26,061 bases of DNA from Sphaeroforma arctica JP610 (GCF_001186125.1 NW_014040440.1:80446-106506), one strand, 5' to 3'. Counted from the first letter of the stretch, positions 1 to 10,399 are shown. The notes: generated from the sequence alone by a model not told the origin. Program-made: numbers and translations.

Positions 1-753
1 GGTGGTTTGATTTGGCTCAAAAGATAGATGTTTTAGTCCACGTTGGGCATGAAGTAGCTGATCGATGCCTTTTTGCATAATCGCAATCATAATAGCAAAA
101 TATGATACATCCTCAGCATGATGCGCATCGTGGGCGATTTCCATTTTAATTGTATAATCGTCGACCGATTTTTTAAGTTCGGTCACCTCGTCAGAGTGAA
201 AATCCTCTGCGGGTTGATGTAGTGCTATGCGATCGAAGCGATTGAATTCGACTTCGTTAACACGTTTACGGAGGTGTTTATTACCCCTTGTAAAGTCCAT
301 GGTCGAGGCCTTTCGGTGCTCTGTTCCTTGGATAGCGGTTGGTATTATAATCTTGGGTGATTCATGCGTCTGGATAACATACCCAGTCTTGACTGGTTTC
401 CGACGATCGTCATCCCAATTGGGTAAAAGTGGTGGAATATTTCTACTTGCCTCTGGGTTTATAATACCCTCAAGGACGGGTGACTCACGGCCGGATGTCA
501 GAACAGGCGAGTAATTAGCCTGAAGTTCTGGTGGTAGTACCTCGTAAGGTATAGATACGCTGAGCACATCTGGCTTATATGTCACAGGTGTAGCGCTCGA
601 GTCTTTATGTTCTTCGGGCGTAATTGCCTGTCGACATTCTGTACACTTCTGTAGGGCTTCAGTAATGCCCGGAGAAACATGCTCGCGTAAGTGCTGCGTA
701 TATTTTCCTGATCTATACAATCGTTCTACATTTTCAACAATCAAGTCTTTCAT
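1..753 (-). pseudogene. Gag-like reading frame of an LTR element, cut by the left window edge
   Basis: On the minus strand a frame starts with ATG at 753 (MKDLIVENVERLYRSG) and stays open for 251 codons to the window edge, so its end is not visible. It holds one CxxC pair (KCTECR, near residue 37), a proline-rich middle, and an acidic and His-rich stretch near the edge (HDAHHAED). I recognise no catalytic motif. It begins just downstream, in its own orientation, of the minus-strand LTR at about 805-1028, which is where gag lies in Ty3/gypsy elements, so I infer a gag. This piece has not visibly decayed within the window, unlike the pol pieces nearby. It could also be an unrelated protein-coding exon. 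Confidence 0.5.
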
Positions 754-804
754 AAGGGTAGCTCACTGATTCTTAAGATCAATGTTTTCAGTAATTGACT
801 TAGA

Positions 805-1028
805 ACTAGACCAACTCTTATGTTTGGTATTTTACTGGGGCCTTTTAATGGCCTCGTGCAAATATCTGATATGCGAAATGGAAAAGGTATTAATTAATAA
901 AACCATTAAAAATACCATTTAGGAAACTTAAGTTCCTCGTACTACTAAGAGTACGTTTTTAATTTACGTACTGCTTAAGAGTACGTTTATAACATAGAGT
1001 CTAATGTGGAGGCCCGGCTATTACACCA
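805..1028 (-). repeat. LTR of element B, minus orientation (left copy)
   Basis: Read on the minus strand from 1028, this begins TGGTGTAATAGCCGGGCC and matches the plus-strand sequence from 2619 over about 200 bp. Shared landmarks in the same order are the AATAGCCGGGCC start, a CACATTAGAC block, a doubled CGTACTCTTA subrepeat with 30-bp period, a CCTTTTCC block, an ATATCAGAT block, CCATTAAAAGGCCC and AAAATACCAAA. The far end near 805 is fuzzy. TG at its outer end and a gag-like frame just inside fit a 5' LTR. The two copies have drifted well apart, so the insertion is old or the copies come from different subfamilies. Confidence 0.7.
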
Positions 1029-1078
1029 CTGACTAGAAGTGTAATCCCAGGTGATTTGAACTGGCTCAAAAGATATTG
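1028..1078 (-). other. Short gag-like scrap at an inversion junction
   Basis: The stretch at about 1051-1073 resembles positions 2-25 at the left window edge (GGCTCAAAAGATA core) in the same orientation, so it looks like a second scrap of the gag-like sequence on the minus strand. Just to its right the sequence switches to plus-strand pol. This marks a rearrangement boundary inside or between element copies. The match is short and rests on about 25 bases. Confidence 0.4.
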
Positions 1079-2618
1079 GGGGCACATACCATAGATATGT
1101 TTGCTGCACATCATAATGCATAACTATCGAATTACAGGACTTTAAATCATCCTTTGGGAGACGCCTTTCATATAGACCTTTCCAAACATAATGCGTGGGC
1201 TAATCCACCATGGCAGTTAATTGCCCAGCTATCTTTAGTTGACAAAATATATCTCTCAATCAGATCAAGCGCTATGGGTTCGCCCCGCTTAAGAGTGTGA
1301 CTGAAAATATTCCATGGCGCAGGATCATCATTGATCTGGTTGACCTGCCTACGTCCGAGCACACAGGCGACCGTTACGTATGCCACTTCTTTGATGTGTC
1401 GTCACGGTTTAACTTGCTCTATCCATTAAAGGATAAGAAAACGCAGACCGTGGCAGAATTATGTTGCCAAGTCTTTACTGACCACGGGTGGCCAGGTATT
1501 ATGTGCTCTGATAACGGTAGTGAATTCTGCGATGACGTAATGGAATCGCTAGTACTTGTATCAGGCATATGCCATAAATGAGGTGTGCCATATAAACCGC
1601 AAACGCAAGGCGCGAATGAAACGCGCCATAGAAGACTTAAGTTCTTCTTGCGTAGTGTATTAACGGATGATGCAGATGATTGGCAGTACCACCTTAAGTG
1701 GGTACAAACACAGATGAACGAGTGTGCTGATTCGGTTACAGGAACTACACCCGCTCACTATTTTCGTGGCAGATATAGTGAGTTACAAATCCCCTTTAAC
1801 AAGGACGAATCTGATCAGCATGAGTTACCAATGTATTTATAACGTTGTATATCCTTGCTTGCGAGAAATACGCAATATAGCCTTATTAAAAGGGCAAAAG
1901 CGTTGGAACACTACCAAAAAGATAGCAGAGTATCAGGTCGGTGACAGAGTTAACATCCGTCAACGTAATTCCGATGCTACTGTATTAACATCTACATGGA
2001 TAGTTCCACATATAATCTCTGTAGCAGACATTAAAAGTTTTAATATAGGCTCAAGTCGTATTCCGACTACAAAGATTATACTCGCAAGAAGACATGATTA
2101 TAATGTCCCTCTTGACCACTCCGAATTTAAAGATATTATATGGAGAACGGATAAAGGAGGATATACATACTGTCGTATTCGTTTTATAGACGGTACAATC
2201 GCTGAGTTGACTTCAGATGCTTTCGATAATTAAGACTATTTAGAAGCCTTTAATCAAAAATGGCGTAAACGCCTGCATAAGTCACAAGCTGGAAAAAATA
2301 GCATGTTTCCATCGTCTGAAGGTACGGAAGTTAAAACTTACCCGCCTACAGCACTTATCCCGAGCTTTAATGCTCATCCTTCATATGTGCTTAAGACACT
2401 GAAGCGTAAGAAACGTCCAGTCGACCACCACGGACCTACTGGACCTAAGCCCAAAACTCACAGGGTAACCGAGAACGCTCAAGTTCTTCGCCTGCGAAAC
2501 ACAACTATGTGTTATGCTACTTAATGTTTCGACCTGTTTACCTTTTACTCGCTTTTTAGCCCAAAATCAGTTTGAGTGAGCAACTAGCCTCTCTTGGGTC
2601 TCAAAGCTGGGTGGGGAC
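1079..2618 (+). pseudogene. Element B: 3' pol remnant, Dam-like end plus integrase
   Basis: Ty3/gypsy-type pol fragment, broken in several places and internally shortened. At about 1090-1240 it reads like a Dam-type domain (IDMFAAHHNA, GDAFHIDLS, NPPW at 1202-1213) and is clearly related to the domain at 17.15-17.27 kb. From about 1280 comes a retroviral-type integrase core: PWRRIIIDLVDLP, then DNGSEF around 1510, then a PYKPQTQGANETRHRRLK block, which together form the D-D-E core of family rve. The tail from about 1840 contains YQVGDRVNIRQR, typical of gypsy integrase C-termini, followed by a basic, Pro-rich end near 2500. The piece ends at a short polypurine run and then the plus-strand LTR. 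Gag, protease and RT of this copy are not present in plus orientation. Confidence 0.75.
2606..2618 (+). other. Polypurine tract before the 3' LTR of element B
   Basis: A G-rich run, CTGGGTGGGGAC, lies directly before the TG that opens the LTR at 2619. This is the position of the plus-strand primer (PPT) in LTR elements. It argues that the right repeat is a true 3' LTR and not the inverted repeat of a DNA transposon. Confidence 0.5.
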
Positions 2619-2815
2619 TGAGTAATAGCCGGGCCTTCACATTAGACCATGCTCTATAAACGTACTCTTAAGCAGTACATAAACTATAAACGTACTCTTA
2701 ATAGTATGTGAACCAAATGGCTTATAACGGTTCTATTTAAAAGTACCTTTTCCGTTTTACATATCAGATGTTTGGATGAAGACCATTAAAAGGCCCGATT
2801 AAAATACCAAAGATA
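2619..2815 (+). repeat. LTR of element B, plus orientation (right copy)
   Basis: Begins TGAGTAATAGCCGGGCC and matches the reverse complement of the 805-1028 region through the same ordered blocks, including the doubled CGTACTCTTA subrepeat at 2661 and 2691. Similarity fades after the AAAATACCAAAGATAAG block near 2815, so the true end could lie further right. Together with the left copy it forms an inverted pair flanking 1.6 kb. Confidence 0.7.
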
Positions 2816-3126
2816 AGATTTGGAATAGTTTTATTAATCGAACTAAATTTTATTCCAAATCTATTTATATCTGAATACTTCGGTAGCGAGATGGCTCAAC
2901 CGAAAATAGGTTTCTAGGGACTATTAATGTTACCTAGTTGATCCTCCGTTCAACCAACCAGATTTGCCAGTCTAATGATGGCAAGTCGGTAATTCTTGAT
3001 AAGTGGAAAGTTATTGGTTAAGATAATAACAAAAGACATCAAGAGTATTTTCTTTTTCTTTTTACTAATTTTTTTCTAAAGATATGATTTTAAGAGTCTT
3101 TCGAATTCGATCATAATATTATCCCA

Positions 3127-3201
3127 AATAAAAGTACAACGTCTACCTCTCTATTGAGGAAGAACGTTGAGATACAGTTATCTTAGCGTACACTTACTAC
3201 A
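3127..3201 (+). repeat. Left LTR of element A, 3' portion
   Basis: Seventy-five bases from the AATAAAAG region to TACTACA match the last 75 bases of the right LTR with about three differences. This part holds a hairpin-forming segment at about 3139-3168 and ends in CA, as LTRs do. Upstream of 3127 I could not align the sequence to the right LTR, so where the left LTR begins is unknown. Confidence 0.75.
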
Positions 3202-3342
3202 TTTTTAACCTACCATAGATGTTGTTAGTCTATTAGTAATCATAGAAAAGCTACGGAATAAGAGTTAGACGGTAGCTAGTAATTTTTGTTACAAGAATAG
3301 CAACTGAAGAGACATTAAAAACAATAAGAACATAGAATGTCG

Positions 3343-3759
3343 TGACAAAATGACGAGATCTTCCAAAATTTGCCTAATGAAGAAGGAGATAGCGGGTTCT
3401 CGAGTAGTGATGCTAGCGATACGATGCCGCCATTGATGTCAAACAACAGCAGTGAGGCGGAAGAAGAATTGAGACCGGAGGGCCATGGGAATGGCCGTGG
3501 AAAACAAAGAAGTGTATATGAAAGGAGATTCAGAATCAATAGGTACGACATGGCTCGACATCTTGAACGATTTAGATTCTCTGACCGTCTTCCTGGCGAC
3601 GTTTGGACAGCGAGTACGAAGACAGAAACTACTAACACGAGTGAAACCGAGAAGGGACCAGCTCAATCAAGTACATCATTGGCACCGGAACACCAAGGAA
3701 GGGCCCAAGACGATCAAATGACGAAGACAGAGAACCAGTCAGAAAACCCAGATAAGTAG
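3343..3759 (+). pseudogene. Acidic, Ser-rich ORF in the 5' part of element A
   Basis: A frame of about 138 codons without a clear ATG start. It is rich in Ser, Glu and Asn (for example SSSDASDT and NNSSEAEEE), has a basic central patch (YERRFRINRYDMARH) and a polar tail. It lies 140 bp past the left LTR. I see no known domain. Position suggests an N-terminal gag piece or an accessory leader ORF. It could also be an exon or remnant unrelated to the element. Confidence 0.35.
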
Positions 3760-4985
3760 TCACGTGTGGGAGAGAAGGTAGAAAGGTTGTTTGAGTGTGA
3801 GACAAGTACAGATCGAGTGTGCAAGTAGTAATAAGCTTAAACTGTAGTTAAGAGTTGTTAGAAGGAAAAAGGAGGCTCTTCAGGAACTACTGTGGTAGAA
3901 ATGGGAGGTGTACATGGTTAAAGCCAAACCGGCTGGTAATACGACAAAGAGAAATTAGTAGCATACTATGTTGTTTTACAAGGACACACGATTATTTAAA
4001 GATTGAGTTAAACGAACTGAAACATGGTATTTACCTAGAGCAGACAAGGTTAACAGTGCACACGGCAGTTGACGAAACAGTGTTTACAATTAGTTGATGC
4101 TGAAATCATAGGTACTAGGCAATGACCAAAACACAGGTAGAACAAGCATTACGGACAGGATAGGTAAAAGGTACAGCGGTTAATACATATCAAGCACCAC
4201 GACAATGAAGTGAATAACGTGTACCAAGGAAGTTGGCAAGCCGACAATTCTAAGAAGTAGGAAATTGAACGGCAAGACACGTGCATTTAATGGCAACCAT
4301 ACTCCACACGTAGTATGAGGGATTAACTATTGGGCTTGTAGCTTCTAGACGGATATATAGGAGTGGTTATTTAGAACAATTAACTTAAGGTTGGCTACAG
4401 TGGATAGTGACGAAATTGAGCTAAAATAACTATCCAAGTGAAGTCAACTATGAATAGAATTGCACAAAGCGTGATATAGATAAGTTTCGTCAACGGAGTA
4501 GGATACAGGACCGAACACAGAGCCATAAGTAAGCATCAGCGAGCCTCTGTAGGAGCATATAAGGGTGGTTGCATACGTAACACGAGCGGTCTAAGTATTA
4601 CATTGCTAATTGGGCAAGTGATATGCGAACGCACACAAGTCACCAGACCCTCCATGTAAATCAGGTATATGGAGAAGCTCAGGAGAACACAACCGCAATA
4701 GCACATGACAAGGACACGAAGTCAGGAGCGTTCGGTGGAGTACGCGACGGTGTACCGAGGATAGGTTGACCCCACGTCGGAGTAGGAGCAGACTACCAAA
4801 AGGTTGAAGGGATGTTCCGACAAGCGGTGTGTACCTCAGCAAGGTATTTATTCGAAGGAGGAGCAAGACATCAGTTAGTTGGATGGTGAGTCGAGACTCA
4901 TCTACCACCCTATGGGTGAAGTAGAAGTAGTCGAGAGTGGGCCAACTGGTTCCTTGAGTATAATCGTCGAGACATAGTGTGCTTG
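3760..4985 (+). other. Purine-rich stretch without a supported gene
   Basis: This interval inside element A is rich in A and G on the plus strand and has only short open frames on either strand. The longest minus frame (4606-4908) looks like a chance frame of biased composition. I see no domain, RNA gene or clear repeat. It is probably leader sequence or badly decayed gag. Confidence 0.4.
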
Positions 4986-4989
4986 AGGG

Positions 4990-7285
4990 ATGGACTCAAG
5001 TAATGAAATGTGTATTTATATTCAATCATTTCCGAGTTCGTTCGCACACATTTCAAGATCTCCGTTGAAACACACTTTCTCCACCATGTCCAACCCCCGC
5101 CAAAGTCGTAGACAGCAACACTTGAACCCTGAACGTCGCAAAGAACATGATATTGACCGGCGCGGGACTAGCCTCGCCAATCTATTCCGGCCCGCACTAG
5201 CCCACACACAGGGCAGGTTCTGGAGGCGCAACAACAGGCGCGTGTAGAGGTTCATCACCCGATGTCTACTAACAGTAAGCAGTCACCAACAGCACGCGGA
5301 GATGAGCCTACCCACTCAGGGGATGACGTCGTCCGTTAGGGTGAGTCCAGGGGAGTTCCCGACCTGCGTGCGGACCGGAATCAGACCATTACTGGTGAAT
5401 ATGTACCTAGTAATGGTCTGCCTTTCCGTTCGTCCTCGGGCACTGCTGGGGCCTTATCCTCCGGTAATGACCAACCACGTCTTCCACCTAACAAGCGTAG
5501 ATGTCACCGCCGTCGCACCAATACCAAGGATACGGTACGGGACCAGTATTCCGCACAGGAACTCACTGAGCTAATGGCACAACAACAGTCACTTTTGGAA
5601 AAGCACGAATAAAAGTTGCAGCGCACATCTTCCGAGCGGTCTACAACATTGTTGTCCGCTACCGAGACATCTGCTGGCACACACAAACGTGCGTACACGT
5701 CGCTAGGGAATGAGGACAACCCGACGTTCCGTATCCACGGCCGTACACGACCGCACCATGGACTTGTGTACGAGTCACCAGGATCGGAGGGTCAACTGAC
5801 CGAGGAGGAGGAGACTCTGTCTTTTTTGAGGAGGCCCCATCATTCCAAGAGTTCGCACGTGAATAGGTGTTAGCCAAGCAGAACCCCCATGGGAGTGAGG
5901 CGTTGAAGAACAGGCAGGATCGGCTGAGTGCGAACTTCCGCCAACAGCAGCAGAGAAAGTCGTTCGAACAGGATGCCGCCAGTGGACACGTACAGACACC
6001 CAAGCAGTAAGAGAAGGAGAGCCACAGAAAAGTCGACAAGCGCTGCATGCACGAATACTACATCTGAGCTAAGTAATAGAGGATAATAATACGGCTCGGA
6101 CTGAAGCTCTTCGGGGAGCGATCGAAACGCTTCGGGCTACGCTAGAGTCCCGGCCGGTAGAGAAGAGTCCCATACCATCACCACATACATGGCCCGATTG
6201 GCCGTCGAATCCATACCACTTTCATGACATCTTGGAACGGGATACGCGAGGGGCACTACTTGAGGCTTTTAAGAACGCACAAATCGCAGGGTTAGATGAG
6301 AGTTGGAGCCTCACATGGTTCCATAAGGTATTATCTTACTTCAAGACAGAGAAATCAACATTAGATTACATACGCGACAACTCTGAACGATTAAAGATGT
6401 GGACTCCACAACTACAAATCGAACAGATCTGTTCGCATGAGCGCAAGCCACTGTCGATCCCGCGTTTCGCAAGTTAGCCAAGGGCCACAGTCGGAACATA
6501 CATACCCCCATCATGGAACAAATGACACAGCTCATGGAAAATCATAGGAGGGCACGTGAACGGTGTCAAACGGATGCAGACTTTCAACAGAACTTATTAA
6601 CCATTGTATTGTACAGTTGTTAGAGCAAGCCTTAAATGGTCGAACGTACAAACGCACTCTACAATTACATTTGAAATGGAAATTGATAAAGACGCACGAG
6701 CTTCTGCAGCTGTTGAGCCCCGTCATTCAGGACGCGCAACAGCGCACCACTGTGCGTCTCCAGAACCGTAATAATCGGGAGGGGCTAACGACTAACGGGG
6801 CTCGTGACTACACCAATAGCCGCCCCAACCCGCAGACGGTTCGAATACAGTCGCAGAAATAGACACAGCAACCCCAACCGACGCCACCTATGACATGTGC
6901 TGGATGTCAAGCACAAGCACCACCGGGTTCACGTCATATTCCGCGATGTCATCATTTTTGTGCGTCGCAACCAGTGGGTACAGATGGTCGGGCGCGCCCG
7001 TACGACAACAACCGCCCGTCATGCGACGCACAACCTGCACACAGACTGGCCGCAGCTCCAACCTCAGGCAAGGGGCAGAACAACAACCCGTATAGGGAGT
7101 TTGCATCTACGCGACCGACTCCTCAGGTACAGGTGAATGCGATAACACAAGACGACGACTTTGTACCACCATCAGAATCTACCGAGGTACACATCAACTC
7201 GATACTCAAGGAGGATTTCGAGCACACGACACCGGAACCAGATCATGACCAAGGGGTATGTGAGTCTGTGACCGAACGTGCATGA
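4990..7285 (+). pseudogene. Element A: gag-like region
   Basis: Broken coding remnants on the plus strand. The first part is Arg/Gln/Pro-rich (RQSRRQQHLNPERRKEHD). A middle part includes a Gln-rich, coiled-coil-like stretch near 5560-5600 (QELTELMAQQQSLLEKHE). From 6230 there is a segment that looks like capsid (FKNAQIAGLDESW, WFHKVLSYFK). Near 6896-6960 is a Cys/His cluster with spacing C-x2-C-x9-H-x3-C followed by HHFC, which resembles a gag zinc-binding knuckle. An acidic tail (EDFEHTTPEPDHDQ) leads into the protease. The assignment rests on position before pol and on the Cys/His cluster. No single capsid motif is diagnostic. Confidence 0.6.
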
Positions 7286-7288
7286 GAT

Positions 7289-7640
7289 GTGAGGGTGTCT
7301 GAGTCGGATATGAGCTTTACGTTTGTTAACACTATCAGGACAGTGATGGCGATACAGGACCCATTGCTATCTTCTGATAACCGGGTTTATATTCAAGTGC
7401 AGGTCAACGGACGCACGTTCATAGCATTGATAGACACGGGAGCAAACAGAAGTTGTATCTCACAGACATCCGCAGACCTCCTCGGCCGCGCAATAACTCC
7501 AGCACCATCTGGATCATTCATCTATTTAGCTGACAAGGCGGTTCGAACTCCTCGACTGGGGACGACGGAAGTGTTGCCCATTCGGTATGGAACCAAGATT
7601 ATCGACGGGTCACTTGAATTGATGAATTTACATCACAGTG
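7289..7640 (+). pseudogene. Element A: aspartic protease domain
   Basis: The motif ALIDTGANRSCIS, with Asp-Thr-Gly-Ala at 7433-7444, is the active-site signature of retroviral-type aspartic proteases (retropepsins). It follows a VQVNGRTF strand, as is usual in gypsy elements. Further on, GTTEVLPIRYG and GSLELMNLHH fit the flap and C-terminal strands. In the family this enzyme cuts the Gag-Pol precursor. It sits directly after the gag-like region and before RT. Confidence 0.8.
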
Positions 7641-7699
7641 GGACAAGATATGTTGAAATGCTTGGGTCTATATATAGTCGGTATCCAATCGCCCCTTGC

Positions 7700-8547
7700 A
7701 CCGATAGACCCTACAGAACTTGATGAGCTCCTCGAACCCATCCCACGCCGACAAGCACCGAACACGACGGAGCCCGCCGACACATACCAACGCTGGCACG
7801 GGATTGCCGACAATGTACGATGTCGTCTGGAAGGGAGAGAAGTTACCATTCCCGTAACACGTGAACAGGCGATGCACATGCGCAGGTCGACACGTAACTT
7901 TGTATCCGACCGATGGCTATTCTACGTGGACGAACAAGTGAAGAAGTGGTTGGCGGATTTGGTGATAACGAAACGTACGACACCGACGATCGTTAACCTC
8001 CATCTTCTTGCCGTCTCGACGTTCGATGCGGAAGGAAACGTGAAGAAGGTGAGGGTGTGTTTAGACATGCGCGCCGTCAACGCGCTTATCTCTGGTGACC
8101 AGTTGTTTTATTCCAAAGGTCAACGAACTCATCTCTCGCTTCAAGAGTAAGAAGTACTATACCACGCTGGATATCTCTGTGGCATACCACAGGCTGCCGA
8201 TCCATCCAGATTTACAATACCTGTTTAGTTTCACACACGAGCGTTATCAGTACTCGTTTACATCAGCACCGTTCGGATTCCATGTGCTCACGCAACAGTT
8301 CCAGCGTACTTTGAGCACGATACTCGACGGCTTACCGGTCCACCACTATATCGACGATATAGTTATCGCTAGCGACGACTATGACGAACATATTAAGACG
8401 GTGCAGAAAGTGATTCAATGCTTAACATACCATAGTTTTAAACTTAACCCCGCCAAGTGCCGCTTTGTTATTCTTAACCTAGGGAAGAATGTGTCTGCTC
8501 AAGGCATAGACATTGATCATGAGAAACAGGTAAAGCTCATCGACTGA
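7700..8547 (+). pseudogene. Element A: reverse transcriptase domain
   Basis: Ty3/gypsy RT. The N-terminal approach carries EQVKKWLADLVI, then VRVCLDMRAVNALI (motif around the first catalytic region) and YYTTLDISVAYHRLPI near 8155-8200 with the catalytic Asp. PFGFHVLTQQFQR around 8270 is the template-grip region. The catalytic YIDDI box is at 8347-8361, followed by LNPAKCRFV. The family copies the RNA form into DNA in the cytoplasmic particle. This remnant is broken along with the rest of pol. Confidence 0.9.
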
Positions 8548-8567
8548 CCTAAGCCTCTGCCTTAGGA

Positions 8568-9010
8568 TTGGCAAATTACCTTCATGAGCATCTCCCCAAC
8601 TTCGCGAACACAGTCGCACCCTTGCGCGAATTTTGCAAACTCAAACCGAATGAGTTGATCGGCGATCGTTGGGAGGCGAGACATGCACAAGCGTGGCAGG
8701 CGATGAAAGATGCAGTTGTTAATGCAGTAGCGATGTACTTCCCGGTCGACGGTGTACTATTGAACTTGGAAACCGACGCTAGCGACTACGGTTTGGTGGG
8801 AGCACTATTACAATGGGTCAACGGGAAGCAACACTATTTAATGTTCTTCAATAAGACTCTGAACCATGCGCAACAGAACTACACATTATAGGGAGCACTT
8901 GGATGGGCAACGGTTTGCAGTCTTCACGCATCACAAGGCCCTGGTATACATGAATACACAGCTCAAGCTTAATCCGATGCTCCAGAGATGGCACCACATT
9001 TTCGCCCATA
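8568..9010 (+). pseudogene. Element A: RNase H domain
   Basis: The connection region (PNFANTVAPLREF) is followed by LNLETDASDYGLVGALLQ around 8765, carrying the first RNase H Asp in the typical TDAS setting. MFFNKTLNHAQQNYT and the later GQRFAVFTHHKALVYM give the expected 'S-K-x-L..A..NY' and 'F.V.TDHK.L' strings of gypsy RNase H. The role in the family is removal of the RNA strand during reverse transcription. Confidence 0.8.
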
Positions 9011-9030
9011 TCACATATACCAGTAGAGGC

Positions 9031-9324
9031 GAACGTGCTTCCGGACATGTTGAGCAGAGTACACGAGGGGTGAAATACTGTACACAGATTGTTGGCAGTT
9101 ATTCCCTAGATACTTTGAACAAGCGCAGCAACACTTCGGTCCGAATAACATAGATATATTTGCGGACCCAACTAGTGGAACGTGCTTCCGGACATGTTGA
9201 GCAGAGTACACGAGGGGTGAAATACTGTACACAGATTGTTGGCAGTTATTCCCTAGATACTTTGAACAAGCGCAGCAACACTTCGGTCCGAATAACATAG
9301 ATATATTTGCGGACCCAACTAGCG
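9031..9324 (+). repeat. 147-bp tandem repeat inside element A pol
   Basis: Two adjacent copies with a period of 147 bp, the first starting at 9031 and the second at 9178. Apart from the final base or two I found no difference between them. Such identity inside an old, damaged element points to a recent local duplication, or to an assembly or read-joining artefact. Confidence 0.85.
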
Positions 9325-9500
9325 CTCAGCTCCCTGGATTTTGGACTAAAGACGATGGGGAAACTGGTCGACGGTCGACGGATGGATGAACCCACCGTGG
9401 GAGAAGATACATAGAATGTTGCGCAAGATAAGAGCTGATGTTGCAAGAGCAACTGTATATCTACCGTGGGTACCAAGGGCACCGTGGTTTGACTTGTTCA
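9280..9500 (+). pseudogene. Element A: Dam-like (N6-adenine methyltransferase-type) domain
   Basis: Between RNase H and integrase lies a domain with IDIFADPTSAQLPGFWTKDD, a conserved W-M-NPPW at 9389-9400, then an ADVARATVYLPWVPRAPWF block. The order D-x-F-A...N/SAQ-P-F-T-x-D, then W-x-NPPW, then hydrophobic strand-LP...WF matches the layout of the phage Dam family (Pfam PF05869). There NPP[YFW] is methyltransferase motif IV. Dam-like domains are known in DIRS-type retroelements. Whether these copies ever had enzyme activity cannot be read from the sequence. Confidence 0.7.
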
Positions 9501-9559
9501 AGTAGTTGTTACAGTCAGAACCAATGCTGGTTCTACGGCCGCCGCATACGTTCCTCAAG

Positions 9560-10200
9560 TATGCTAAGTACGCATGTGGCAAGACACCAGAGGGACACAC
9601 AGTGATTGCACGGTGGGACCTACTAACGGGTTCAAACTGGATCCGCTGTTTTTACAGCGACTTGGGTATGCAGAACCAAAACACACGGCGTACATGATGT
9701 GTTTAGATACGGTACGAGAGATCTCGGTGGCGATGGCAGACGCAGGGGGTCAACCGGCGTTTGAGCAAGCAACACCAGAAGAACAACAGCGCCGTACGCA
9801 ACTAACGCAAGCTCACCACGAACCTACGTAAAGGCTTTCACCCGATGATCAGCATTGACGCGCGCTACCCGTGGAACCACATTCAAGTTGATTACATCCC
9901 GATGCCACTTGAGTGCAGGTGGAAGATCAATTATATACTTCATGTCCTGGACATTGCTACAGGCTACTCAATCCTTCGAGCAACACCGGACAAGACAAAG
10001 GAGACGACAGTGCAGACACTAATAGAGGTTTTTTGGCGAGCTTGGCTTTCCGCGTATGATCTAGACGGACATGGGGAATGAATTCACCAACAAGATAGTG
10101 GAGCTCCTGGTCCAAGAAGTGGGGATGCTACTTATGGTGTCACCGCCAGACCGACCCAAATACTGGGTACTGCCGAATGACGTCATAAGTAGATTACACG
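9560..10200 (+). pseudogene. Element A: integrase region
   Basis: An N-terminal stretch (LDPLFLQRLGYAEPKHTAYM, then a Gln/His-rich linker) leads to the core: YPWNHIQVDYIPMP with the first acidic residue, YILHVLDIATGYSILR and KTKETTVQTLIEVFW, which are strongly typical of the gypsy rve fold. A GNEFTNKIVELL segment near 10075 corresponds to the second acidic motif region. VSPPDRPKY near 10140 may align with the 'PYHPQ' block. The family joins the cDNA to the host chromosome. The remnant is broken. Confidence 0.7.
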
Positions 10201-10358
10201 ATCCATTAGACAATGCTGCGAAGAAGTTCCCCTACAATGGGACGAACGTCTTCCGTTTACGATGCTCTATCAGAATATTCGGATATCTCGACGTCATAAG
10301 AGCGCACCGTTCAGTGTATATTTTGGTCGACGTCACGGTTCGTTTGCCGATTTTACTG

Positions 10359-10378
10359 NNNNNNNNNNNNNNNNNNNN
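10359..10378. other. Assembly gap, 20 N
   Basis: Twenty unknown bases lie between the integrase and the chromodomain of element A. The number may be a placeholder, so the real distance is unknown. Confidence 0.98.
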
Positions 10379-10399
10379 TATACCCACCACTTAACGATG

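Noticed and set aside
805-2815. A Ginger-type DNA transposon: inverted terminal repeats around a gypsy-like integrase
   Set aside because: The outside of the left repeat carries a gag-like frame, the right repeat is preceded by a polypurine run, and the repeats open with TG. LTRs in inverted order explain this better. Not fully excluded.
4606-4908. 100-codon minus frame, Leu/Arg/Ser-rich
   Set aside because: It is the complement of a purine-rich leader and shows no domain or start context.
9011-9298. Minus frame with an internal repeated peptide
   Set aside because: It is the shadow of the 147-bp tandem repeat in element A pol on the other strand.
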